A stretch of DNA of 64,000 nt from Hygrocybe punicea (lineage: Eukaryota > Basidiomycota > Agaricomycetes > Agaricales > Hygrophoraceae). Positions 33,597-44,929 of this stretch are shown here, piece by piece. The DNA lies in contig OY744466.1 in NCBI GenBank assembly GCA_963556145.1, positions 3,100,001 through 3,164,000 on the forward strand, written 5' to 3'. The translations under genes were made by a program, and so were the position numbers. The notes under the pieces were generated by a model. That model was not told the origin of the DNA and ran no database searches. It was given only the letters and a program-made list of their open reading frames with translations. How positions within the stretch are numbered: position 1 is the stretch's first letter; the number at the start of each line of letters is the position of its first letter.

Positions 33597-34929
33597 TACG
33601 AGTTCTTTTAATTTATTAAAAGACTCGTTCTTTATCAGACCTGGTTCAGTGAAGGTTCGTAATTAATTAATTCATTAATGTTTTTGCATCGCCTATAGAG
33701 AAATATTTTTTGGGCAAGAGATATGATTCTACTTCTTATGCTGGAATGTAACATAAAATCGGGGCCATGTTTGGAGTGGCTTACATAAGCATCCAAATAT
33801 GGGATGTCTCACACAAGACAAATTACCTTTCAATTATATTCAAAATATTCATACTGCCTTCAGTTCTTATCAGAATTAGCTGAAAATTGAACTGCTGACT
33901 AATATAAACATTTCGGGCAAGGTGTGACAGTCACATGTGACCAGTCTAACCATATAGGGTACTTTTTGATATTATATACCAAATTTTTTGCTGATCGCAA
34001 TGGTAATAGTCACATGTGACCAGTCTAACCATATATGGTAATTTGGCATAATATATGCTAAATCACATACTGCTCATCATATTCATTACACCAATGCAAT
34101 TATATTCACAATATTTATCCTGGCCTTAATTCTTATCAGATTCAGCTGAAAATTGAACTGCTGCCTAACATTATCATTTCGGGTCAGATGTGACAGTCAC
34201 ATGTGACCACTCTAACCATATAAGGCAATTTCTGATATTGTATAGCAAATTTTTTGCTGATCGCAATGGTGATAGTCACATGTGACCAGTCTAACCATAT
34301 AAGGTAATTTTATACCATATATCCTAAATTTCGAGGTGATCACAGGAGTCATAGCCACGTGTGACTACCATTACTATATATAGAAATATCAGCCATATAA
34401 GCAGAAATTAGTGTAACCCAGATGATATAATGATATTTTTACTTAAAACATATAATTCAATGTGATATAACTGTATATATTATATGCTAATTATATATTT
34501 CAAGCAAAATCACTTATCGATGTTCATAATAATCATCCAAATAAAAATCCAATGACAGAAACAAGACTTTGTTCATGCCATATGCAACATTGGCCTACTC
34601 AAGCACAGCTGTCTTCATGTTATCATCTGTTGTGCAGCAAAGTTATGGAGAAGTAGGGTTTAGCAAATGTAAGTCAATTGTTATCATACTGTTTAAAGAC
34701 AGTTGTATTTGACAGTTGATGTATTGTGTTGCTCTCTTTTTTGGCGGAGAATATTGCATCATGATGAAGCAAAGAAGACATGACAGTGGGAGAGGAGGTT
34801 GAGACATGCTATGCAGTTTTATTTTTTTTACTTTTTATATTGCTATGATGAGAGGTTGCTATGATGAAAGTGAGGAGAGGAAAAGAAGAACTCGTTCATG
34901 CCATGCGAAGCACTGGCCCACTAAACAAG
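33597..34929 (+). mobile_element. Non-autonomous Helitron2-like element G1 (1333 bp)
   Basis: It starts TACGAGTTCTTTTAATTTA (hairpin with TTAAAAGACTCGT) and ends AAGAACTCGTTCATGCC..GGCCCACTAAACAAG, with T on each flank. The interior has no coding sequence. It holds four or five copies of AGTCACATGTGACCAGTCTA, and an internal decayed copy of the downstream terminus (about 34561-34605), so the element is a composite. Upstream sequence matches H5 (49053-49560), its probable autonomous relative. Confidence 0.8.
33930..34370. repeat. GTCACATGTGAC palindrome repeats in G1
   Basis: Copies at about 33930, 34010, 34195 and 34275 and a decayed one near 34350 each read GTCACATGTGACCA followed by TCTAACCATATA. 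The same repeat occurs in G2 and in the H5 leader. Confidence 0.75.
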
Positions 34930-36551
34930 TTAAAAATTAAAAATTTGCCTGCTCTGGCCAAGAGGTCGTCAATGGAAGTTTGTGAGTCTGGATGCATTCT
35001 ATTGCTCTTGCTTGCGTAGGTACTCAATTGCACTCAACTATGGCTAGATCAGATGTTCACCTCAATTACATTGTCCTTCCAAGTAGCACAGTAATTCAAC
35101 TCAAGATCACCCCTCGTTGTATGGTCTGCTGCAACATTTTTGAAACTTTGATCCAGAAGACACCAGGAGGTTCCATGAAATATTTTGTTGGTCACAGGGA
35201 CTCAGACGCTTATCGAAAGGCTGCGAAAGCAAGAAGAACGAAGAAAAAGGCAAGCAGCCCAACTGGCTCGAGAAACTATGGTGACACAATACGTATCTCG
35301 TATTATTAATTTCTAACCTCATGCTTCAGCAAATGCAACTGCAACTGTGACAGCTTGAACTTGAACTTGAACTCAACTCAGAAACATCTCACCAAGACTT
35401 CCAGTTGCAACCATGCCTGCATGCTGTTCTTACAGCACTCAGGCTTACATCTCGAAAACAATACTTTAGATACAATTTCTTATCAAATGAGGTACAGAAA
35501 GAAAAATTGGGTCTATTCACTATTTGTGATTTCGATCACTTCTTTGTCTAGGGCTAACAAATTCTTGGTCGCACAATAGTGGAATTTGAAGGCGTATCGC
35601 GTCATAATTAAACCGCAAGTGCACCTCGTGAACAAGGACTTGAAGTTGGATTCAGACAGGCCTGGGTGGATGGAGGAGTCAAGTTGAAGGAAAAAGTCGA
35701 TCGGCTTCAATTGCTGAGTGTGCCTCGGTTTCCGGGGAGAAGGGACACTTATAGATCTGTTCAGATTTGTGTCTAAAATTCTCATCAGACTCATTCTCAC
35801 CGATCTGAGCGAAAAACTTTACTGGCCAAGGTGTATGATCTTGTGAGGGATCTCAGGCAGCACCTTTGTGGACCTTGATCCAAGTTTGCATCGGCACTGG
35901 TCAAGTTCTCTGTTGATTCCAGTACAGGTGGAGGTCAAGGTTCCTCAGGATCTGCAGTGCGTCATGACATCAAATGTCAATTTGAACGAATGTTGTGATT
36001 CTTATAGCTGGATAAAATTGTACTTGGACCCCCAGCTTGTTGTAAAGACGTTCTAAATTGACTACAAAAGCACTGGTAGGTAAGTCTAAATCTCCGAAGT
36101 GATCCAATAACTTACCTATGTATCCGCACCTACCCTGTGCACATAACGCAATGTAATGTCCCACAAGGCAGCCTCTTATTTGCAAAACAATAGCCACTTC
36201 GGTGAACACGGTCGGCTGCCTGCGGACTGTCGGCATAGTCACAGGGCATATGCAACATGGACCGAGGAGGTGATGGGAACTACGATGATCGCGTAGCTCC
36301 GATGGTGGGACCCGTTCTCCGTTACCATTCAAGGGCCTATCAAGAATATCAGCAGTGAAACATCTAACTAGGGCGACATGTACCATTTCCATACTGTCAA
36401 CCTATGACTGTTGGTGTGGTTGAATTGGAGGACCGAATTACAAGTATGAATTTCATGCAGATATACTCGGCTACGTGTTAGAGGCATAACTTGGGGCCAC
36501 AACTTGTTAGTCCCGGCACCTTGAGTGTCCTCTTTATACACGTTTGAAGCC
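34930..36551. other. Gene-like remnants, not resolved
   Basis: A 105-codon frame at 34992-35309 (LPSSTVIQLKITPRCMVCCN, RKAAKARRTKKKAS) and scattered short frames on both strands suggest a decayed multi-exon gene. I cannot assign a family or a consistent exon chain. Confidence 0.25.
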
Positions 36552-36722
36552 AGAAGCTGACGTGTATCGTTGATACCAGTCATTCTGACTCAATGGGAGT
36601 CAGGATGAGTCAAGGTGAGTCAAGGTGCAGTACTAGAATGTCCCAAGCTGACGCGTATTGTTCACACCAGTCATCCTGACTCAATGGGAGTCAGGATGAG
36701 TCAAGATGACTAGAATGTTCCA
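36552..36722. repeat. Tandem duplication containing TGACTCA sites
   Basis: Two approximately 85-bp units share AGCTGACGYGTATYGTT, CCAGTCAT and CTGACTCAATGGGAGTCAG. TGACTCA is the Gcn4/bZIP core. Regulatory use is speculative. Confidence 0.5.
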
Positions 36723-36802
36723 GCTGGCATTATGTGTCGTATTTTATGATGCAAGACGCATCTTTTGATTTTGAGCATCTATCGAGTCATCCAACCGCCG
36801 GA

Positions 36803-37683
36803 TAAGGTTGACCACGGGTCTCGGACGGGTTGGCTCGGCTAACACCACCAAACCCATACCCGAGGCGGGTAAAACCCACACCTGCACCTGGTTGAGGACG
36901 GGTTGCGGCGGGTTCTCTATGCCATAGCCTGGGGGAACACCCAGAAAGTGGTCACCAACACCCAGCACACGTCAATTGACGTGGCATGGGTGTTGGGTGA
37001 TGGCCTCTGGTGGTCCCTGGATGGTGATGTGGCGACACCACATTGTCGTCGTGTGGACGTCGTCGTCGTCGTGTCATCGCGTGGTGTGGTCGTGTTGTCG
37101 GTGATGCGACCAACATGGTGACACCACATCGTCATCAACGACATTGCCGTCATGTCATCGTGTCGTGTCGTCGTGTCGTGTCGTTGTTGCATTGTTGCGT
37201 CTGAGTCCGAGTTGTCGCCGTCGTTTGGCAAACACCACTGAACTAAAATAATAAAGTAACAAGCAATCAGCACGAAAAACTAATGAGATAATAATAATGA
37301 TGCACCTGACAGCCAGAGGGTGGGTGCACCACCTCTCTGGCTGATTTCTATCCTGCTTTCTCATTGTCATTGTGGTTGTTGTTGTTGTTGTTGTTGTCGG
37401 AACGTTAACAAGAGGGCCAGGGGCCGATCGTGACACAGTGACGTGTCGTGCTCGTGCCGCTGTCATTGTTATCTAAAAAAATGAATATTAGTATAGTGTT
37501 AAATGAAAAAAAGAAACATACCTCAGGGTGTATAGCCCTCGTTGTTGCTAACCCGTCGAAAACCGTGAACCGCAGGTACGGGTCATGGTTTGGTTGCGGG
37601 TGCCATATTCGGCAACCGTACCCGTACCCGCGCAACCCATTTTGGAAATACCGCGGGTTGACCCATACCCGTGGTCAACCCTA
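36803..37683. mobile_element. Non-autonomous hAT-type element upstream of the DUF6698-type gene
   Basis: The ends are TAAGGTTGACCACGGGT and ACCCGTGGTCAACCCTA, the same family as 30535-31467. Flanks are CCGCCGGA (36795-36802) and CCGCTGGA (37684-37691), an 8-bp duplication with one C-to-T change. Core: GTCGTCGTCGTC and GTTGTTGTTGTTG runs. It stops 9 bp before the gene's ATG. Confidence 0.85.
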
Positions 37684-37692
37684 CCGCTGGAG

Positions 37693-39140
37693 ATGTCTGA
37701 GGACAAGACACTTAATGGTACACGCAAAAGGCCTGACTCCAGCACCCTTCAACTCGGCCCCAAGAAGAAACCGTCGGTAACTTGATTTAAGTCATTTATT
37801 ATGAACTCACCCAAACACCAGGGACCCTTTAATCCACCGTGGCCACCACTTTGGACAAACCGTGCATGCTCTATGCAACGTCCAAGCTCTGATCACAAAT
37901 GGCCTTCTACGTTTAGGTGAGCTGGCAGATGAACCGGAGGAATCATTTACTTCCAAGTAAGTATTTCAAATGTTATATGAACCTCTAACCCATTCCAAAA
38001 CTCTATTTGACAGGCAAAGACAGAAACATCGAGTTTTCGAGGCACTACTACAAATGATACCGGGCCTCGAGGATTGTTTGATGAATGGAACTGAAGACGA
38101 TATTGTTTCTATAGCCGAATTGGTAAGCGAGGACTATAGAGATGCTTTATTAATGCCATTCAATTTTTTACAGTTGCAAAAAGGTGTCTCAAGTGCCCGG
38201 TCCGATGATACGAAGAGTCTCAAGGGTCCGATCCTGGATTGGATCACTCCGCGAGGTCAATCCCTCAACCTCCCTCTCTCTTGCAATGCCAAAGTGGATC
38301 GTGGTTTTCACCACGAACGCACAGGTTCATTGCTTAGCCCTGCAGGACAGGATTGGTCCAACCCCGAGTGCGCCATTATCCTCTCTCTGTTGAATTCGCT
38401 GACCTTGTGAGCAGGATCAAAGCGAAATTTCACGGTGGCGATATGGTCATTTCTGGCGATCACTGGCTGATTTTTCTTTATGCAGGATACGTCTACAATC
38501 CAGAGGATTCATGGAAGGGCTTATTCAAAAGCCAAATACTCATCTTGGTGAGTCTCCGTCTCTCCTCTACATTGGTGCATCAATACTGAATATCGTCAAG
38601 GCTTATAAACATGTATTTACGTCCCCCAGCTCGGTTGATAAAGAGGCGAAGGCGACTCGATCGGGCAATGCACGAATTCATGGAATGACGCGAGTAACTC
38701 CTGAATCCATCTTGTATATCGCTACACAGGTTCGTCTGCAGTGGTTCTTAATCGAGCAGGTTGACCATCCTCTGGTAGGCTCAGTTCACATTAAGTTCTT
38801 TGGCCGTTTTTTCTCAGACAGACACAATTACGGACTCGGAATGCTTTTACCACAGCGTGTTGGAACTATTTGATGATGTGGAAGAGAAGGCCGAGGTGGA
38901 TGATCATTTGGTGTGGTGGAACCAGTAAGCTACTCACCCTGTTTGACGATAATATATTTACCCATTGCACACAGTCACATTTTTCCAACTTATTCATCCG
39001 CGAAACAGCCAGCAACCAAAGATAGCACACTGGCCAAGATCAAAGAAAAGAGGGCTCGTATTAAAGAAGCGCAGGCAGGACCTGTGGTGGAAAGGCATTC
39101 TGATGCGATTCACAACCCCGGTACAAATAGCCGCCAGTAG
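37693..39140 (+). pseudogene. DUF6698-type gene, six exons, one frameshift
   Basis: ATG 37693 (MSEDKTLNGTRKRPDS, then PKKKPS) begins a chain of exons with clean GT-AG introns: 37693-37775, about 37820-37957, about 38014-38122, 38174-38547, about 38600-38727 and 38819-38922, plus a last exon from about 38971 to TAG 39140. Landmarks: DDTKSLKGPILDWITPRGQ, GFHHERTGSLLSPAGQDW, DHWLIFLYAGYVYNPEDSW, TSPSSVDKEAKATRSGNARI, WWNHHIFPTYSSAK. These match my recollection of DUF6698, a family abundant in mushroom genomes with no known function. One missing G near 38369 (NPE then VRHYPL in the next frame) breaks it. The rest is well preserved, so loss is recent or a sequencing error. Confidence 0.6.
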
Positions 39141-39349
39141 ATAATTCGTGTATCAGCCACCAATCTGCAATCAATTATTATGTCCCTGTCTCAGCTCTAC
39201 AAGCAAGGATACGAATTGTCACTGTGCTAACTATATGTCGTTTAACATCAGACTTCCGCCGTAGACAACGCTTGACCAAGTCTTGTGAGCTTCAACAGCA
39301 TTTGCCAGTATGGGTTTGCTGATCGAGTTTGCAATTCCAACCAATCTGA
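39141..39349. other. Short spacer, no gene
   Basis: Downstream flank of the DUF6698-type gene up to the edge of G2 (A at 39349). Nothing recognised. Confidence 0.4.
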
Positions 39350-41668
39350 CTTGTTTAGTGGGCCAGTGCTGCACATGGCATGAACGAGTTCTTTTTTTCC
39401 CCTCCTCACTTTCATGATGAGTTAAACAATAACATTAAATTGCATAAAGCATGTTACATGTGGTATAAGACATATAGTATATGTTGTATATTGATAAGTC
39501 CACCTCTCACTATAGCAACATAAAAAGTAGAAAAAATAAAACTACATGGTGTGTCTTGAGTGTTCATTGACCTTCTCTCCTACTGTCATGTCTTCTTTGC
39601 TTCATCATTATGCAATATTCTTAGCCAAAAGAGAGAGCAACAGGTCAACTGTCAAATACAACTGCCTCTAAACAGCATAATAACAATTGACTTACATTTG
39701 CTCAACCCTACTCCTCTATAACCTTGCTGCACAACAGATGATAATATGAAGACAGCTATGCTTGAGTGGGCCAATGTTGCATATGGCATGAACAAAGTCT
39801 CGTTTCTGTCACTGGATTTTTATTTGTATGATTATTACAAACATCGATAAGTGATTTTGCTTGAAATCTATAATTAGCATATAATACATACAGCGATATC
39901 ACATTGAATTATATGTTTCAAGTAAAAATATCATTATATCATCTGAGTTATACTAATTTCGGCTTATATGGCTGATATATCTATATATAGTAACGGTGGT
40001 CACATGTGACTATGACTCCTGTGATCACCTCAAAATTTAGCATATATGGTGTAAAATTGCCTTATATGGTTAGACTGGTCACATGTGACTGTCACCATTG
40101 TGATCAGCAAAAAATTTGCTATGTAATATCAAAAATTACCTGATATGGTTAGACTGGTCACAAGTGACTGTCACATCTGACCCGAAATGTTAATATTAGT
40201 CAGCAGTTCGATTTTCAGCCGATTCTGATAAGAATTGAGACCAGAACGAATATTTTGAATATAATTGGAAGGTAATTTATCTTTTTTGCAACAACCTATA
40301 TTTGGATGCTTATGTAAGCTTGTCCACACATGGCCCCAACTGTATTTGATTTTCCAGTATCAGAAGTAGAATCACATCTCTTGCCCAAAAAAATTTTCTC
40401 TATAGGCGATCAACTTTATTAATTAATTACGAACCCTCACTGAACTTGTTTAGTGGGCCAGTGCTGCGCATGGCATGAACGAGTTCTTTTTTTCCCCTCT
40501 CTACTTCCATGACGACATAAACAATTGTATAAAGCATGTTACATATGGTGTAAGATATATATCATATGTTGTATACTTCCAATTGTTCTAATAAGCCCAT
40601 CTTTCACAGCAGCAACATGAAAAGTAGAAAAACTAAACTACATAGAGTGTCTTGAGTGTTCATCAACCTTCTCTATTACTGTCATGTCTTCTGTGCTGTA
40701 TCATTATATAATATGCTCAGCCATAAAAGAAATGTTGAGGAAGCAATAGGTCAACTGTCAAATACAACTGTCTCCTAAACATTATGATAATAATTGACTT
40801 CCCTTCTCCAGGACCTTGTATGCTGTGCAACAGATGATAACATGAAGACAGCTGTGCTTGGTGATTGGGCTAATGTTACATATGGCATGAACAAAGTCTT
40901 TTTTCTTTTATTGGATTTTTGTTTATATGATTATTATGAACACCGTAATTTTGCTTGAAATATATAATTAGCATATAAGATAATGTATATATACGGCAAT
41001 GTCACATTGAATTTTATGTTTTAAGTAAAAATATCAGTATATTATCTGAGATAAGCTCATTTCTGCTTATATGGCTGATATTTCCATATATAGTAATAGT
41101 GGTCACATGTGACTATGACTCCTGTGATCAGCTCAAAATTTAGCATATATCATGTAAAATTACCTTATATAGTTAGACTGGTCACATGTGACTGTCACCA
41201 TTGCGATCAGTAAAAAATTTGCTATATAATATCAGAAATTGCCTTATATGGTTAGATTGGTCACATGTGACTGTCACACCTTGCCCGAAATGGTTATATT
41301 AGTCAGCAGTTCAATTTTCAGCTGATTCCGATAAGAATTGAAGTCAGCACGAATATTTTGAATATAATTTGAAGGTAATGTGTCTTTTCTGAGGCAACCC
41401 ATATTTGGATGCTTATGTAAGCTTGTCCACACATGGCCCCAACATGGTGTTATTTTCTGGTATCAGAAGTAGAATCATATCTCTTGCCCAAAAATTTTTT
41501 GTCTATAGGCGATCAACTTTATTAATTAATTAATCAATTAATCAATTAATTAATTACGAACACTCACTGAACCAGGTCTGATAAAGAACGAGTCTTTTAA
41601 TAAATTAAAAGAACTCGTAACCAGGTCTCATAAAGAACGAGTCTTTTAATAAATTAAAAGAACTCGTA
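39350..41668 (-). mobile_element. Tandem (dimeric) non-autonomous Helitron2-like element G2
   Basis: Two G1-like units lie head to tail. Gene-downstream ends (reverse sense) begin CTTGTTTAGTGGGCCAG at 39350 and again at 40445. The first unit runs straight into the second without its hairpin end (junction CACTGAACTTG). The second unit ends with two consecutive hairpins, 41586-41619 and 41635-41668. Each unit has GTCACATGTGAC repeats and an AATTAATTAATCAATTAA tract. It interrupts the Rep gene of H4. Confidence 0.75.
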
Positions 41669-43383
41669 ACAAATGGACATTTGCCAGTCTCTGTTCCTTC
41701 TTCAGTTTCCATATCATGGACTGCAGTTGATTCTGGACTTTTGTTGGTGAATGACTGACAATAATCAACAACCACTGGTATATCATTTTCAGGATATTGA
41801 TTTAAATTCTCTTGTGATATTTCCAAGTCAAAGTAATCACAGTGGTTTAACTTTAGCCAATTCAAAGCAATTGCTACTTTGTTTCTCCTGACAAGCAGAG
41901 GTGTTCTTTCAAAGTCAGACTTGGTGGGTTTACATGGACCAGTGTAAATAAAGGCCAGAACTTCATCTAATTCATCAGCTGGAGGTGGCAAAATATCATA
42001 TAGTTTGGGAACTGGATTTGCAAATGTAATTACATTGGCTCTCATCTTGTGCATGCCTGAAAAGACTCTGACAATGCATCTATTGTGTCTGACCCTTGCA
42101 ATCATCAACTGTTCAGCATATGATAGGTCTTGTAAAGCTGCTGGCACATCACCAATCCACAGACCATTTGCAAGTGCATGAAGAGGTTGTTTTCCTTTCG
42201 TCAATGCCTTGTGACATGATTTGCATATATTATATAAATTATCAATCAAAATGGGCTTATCAATGCATTGCACTGGATCATCATCTGAAAATCTTTCTTG
42301 TTGAGTAGCTGAAGCTTGTATTAACAAATTCAAATCCAATTCACGTGAAGAAAGTCTTGTTAATTCCTGAATGGCTGTTAATCGTCCACAAACTGCACAA
42401 CCTGCTTCTGTAAATCTGTTAGGGCTGCTTTCTCTACAAAAATTTGATACAATAGTGTGTTGTAAGGATTGAGATGGAGGTAAAGGAGGAAATTCTACTT
42501 TGTCTCTGTATGACTGGGCTGCAATTTGATTTTGCTGTTTGCATCTGTCAGAATTGTTACCACGAAAATTTTGAACTGCTTTATGATTAAAATGTTTATA
42601 TTTTTCTGAATCTTTAGAAAAAGATCTTTGAACAGCTGCTAGGTTTTTTTGCTGATGCTTTTCTGGATGATCTAACTGATATTTTTGAACTGCTGCAAGA
42701 TTCTGTTGTTGGTATTCATTTGGATGTTCTGACTTATATCTGTTCACAGCTACAATATTTTGTTGCTGATGTTTCTCAGGATGTTCCAATTTATATTTTT
42801 GAACAGCTGCATTATTTTGTTGCTGATGCTTCTTGGGATGTCCCAAGTTATATCTTTGAACAGCTGCAATATTTTGTTGCTGATGCTTCTTTGGATGTTC
42901 CGAGTTATATCTTTGAACAGCTGCAATATGTTGTTGCTGTTGCTTCTCAATGTTTTTTTTATTGTATTTCTGAACAGCACAAATATTTTGCTGGTGATAT
43001 TTGTTAATGTTTTTATTATGTGATCGTTTTACAGCTTCAATGTTAGCTGTACTCTTTTTACTTGCTATCTCTAGCTCATCTGTAAACTCAAATACTGAAA
43101 CATAAGAAGAACAGTTGATGCACTTGTGGTTTACAATTTCAGTTTGAATATCTGCATGCTTCATGTTTGCTGTCAAATAGATGGAATGACATGCAGCAAT
43201 TGATTTGAGATTTGCAATGGTTAATTTGCTGACTAAGGTTGCTAGTGAAATGTCTAACGATATAAGAGAACCATTGGAAAAATCCTGAAGAGTCAGGTTC
43301 TGCTTAGAGATGTATGATTTAAACGTATAGCTTCCTTCTTTGTCTTGACCAAGTGGAAATGACTTTAATCCAAGTTCAGCCAT
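41605..43383 (-). pseudogene. Helitron Rep N-terminal part (H4), intact repeat array
   Basis: ATG 43383 (MAELGLKSFPLGQ) opens a frame of 592 codons, the last 21 of which come from the G2 hairpins. The SAP-like segment (KLTIANLKSIAACHSIYL), Cys pair (HKCINCSS), nine 19-residue repeats and the DUF6570-like region up to ETGKCPFV are uninterrupted. It gives the MITE-free version of the sequence broken in H1 and H2. Rep catalytic motifs are missing, so the product could at most be a DNA-binding fragment. Confidence 0.75.
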
Positions 43384-44499
43384 GGTAAAAACAGGTTTTT
43401 TGCCACCACCTACATATGTCCCAGATATATTATTGTTTTTATCAATATTTCAAGATGATATAGCCATATTATAGGAATTAAATAACTTCACTACTTCGCT
43501 CAGCCATAATATCAAAGTACCAACATGCCAGGATAAGATACCTATACCAACACATAAGGTGGCATAGAAACATTTATTGTACTGCAAGAATAGTATAGTT
43601 GATGTAGAATACATTGACTGGTAAAACAATGAACATATTATGGCCTTGTATTGACCAGACAGAGAAAACAATACACCCAACTGTCTGGGCGGAGCAAACA
43701 ATACACCCAACTGTCGGGACAGAGAGAATAATACACCCAACTGTCTGGGCGGAGCAAACAATACACCCAACTGTCTGGGCAGAGAGGACAATACACCCAA
43801 CTATCTGGGTGGAGCAAGTGATAATCCCAACTGTCTGGGCAGAGAGGACAATAAACCCAACAAATTGGGCAGGCAGATTCTGGTTGAATATGCCCAACAA
43901 GTAATACTAAACCAATCTGCTGGACCCGGTGATTCAGTAGATTCAGTCAATATAGAGGTAGTTGGGTTTACTGACCGCAGCCCTCCCAAAGCAATTGGCT
44001 AACTCCATAAATATTGTTACTGGGTTTGCCATTGATGTGAGCATCGGTGGATGACCACTAATATAAATCAATTTAGCAATTTAAATATGTTGAATGTGAA
44101 GACAAATGGGACCTTTGGGCTGTTCAGGTGTGATAAAATGGTGAGTGACAGAAGCAGCAGTAGGATGAGGTGTTTGAAAGTCATTGGGATGTAGTTGAAG
44201 TTGAGAAAAAAGTTTTTCAATCTTCGTGAACCATGGGAAAATATTACTAATCATTGTTTGACGTGTTGACTTATTTTATGGTTTGTTCTTAGCCGTTTAA
44301 ACATCACACAGATGCTCCTCCCATGCACCTATTGACAACACCTGGCTACCATCTCATTTGTTATATATGCATGTGCTGATTTAACAATAAAAAACATTAT
44401 TTACACAAATACAGCAAGTCTCAAGGGACATCTGACAAAGTCATAGTGTCACATCCTCAAAGGGTCCAGAGAGACCACCCTTATTTAATTTTACTGTGT
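43384..44499. other. H4 leader and spacer with a 30-bp minisatellite (43670-43890)
   Basis: 43384-43600 matches the H1/H2 leader. At 43670-43890 seven or eight copies of a 30-bp unit (CAATACACCCAACTGTCTGGG plus GGAGCAAA or AGAGGA) form an array absent from H1 and H2. Both strands are open across it, coding phantom 10-residue repeats. 43900-44499 has no gene. Confidence 0.65.
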
Positions 44500-44850
44500 G
44501 TCCTTCTGGACAAGTCTCAAGGGAGGTCCGACGAAGTCCTGGTCTCGAGTCATCGAAGGGTCCAGTGAGACCATCCTCAAAAGCACACATCCAGAGGTTG
44601 GAAGTGAATGGTGCACAGACTGCACAATTACAACTCCCATGGCACAGATTGCCCCCTCTGATGACTCATATTGGAGACTGAAGGAGGGCCGTGCACAGAC
44701 TGCACAACCACACCCTCCACGGCCCAGACAGCCATCCCCCTCCATGGATTTCAGAAGGGTGGAAGGGCATCATGCACAGACTGCACAATCACACCTTCCA
44801 TGGCCCAGACAGCCACCCTTCTTTGCTATGCAACGAGGACAACTAAAAGA
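44500..44850. repeat. Dyad minisatellite (H4)
   Basis: Same block as 2990-3330 (GTGCACAGACTGCACA, CCATGGCCCAGACAGCCA), about 95 percent similar by eye. Here it lies about 1 kb further from the Rep ATG because of the inserted spacer. Confidence 0.7.
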
Positions 44851-44929
44851 AACTAAAGAAACTACATGTCAATACTCTGGTTGTGACAAAGTTGGCAGCG
44901 GTGCACAAGGCATGAACACAAGGGACTTG

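Noticed and set aside
36552..36722. Gcn4/bZIP-regulated promoter
   Set aside because: The TGACTCA sites lie in a local tandem duplication with no adjacent intact gene, and a later hAT-type insertion separates them from the DUF6698-type gene.
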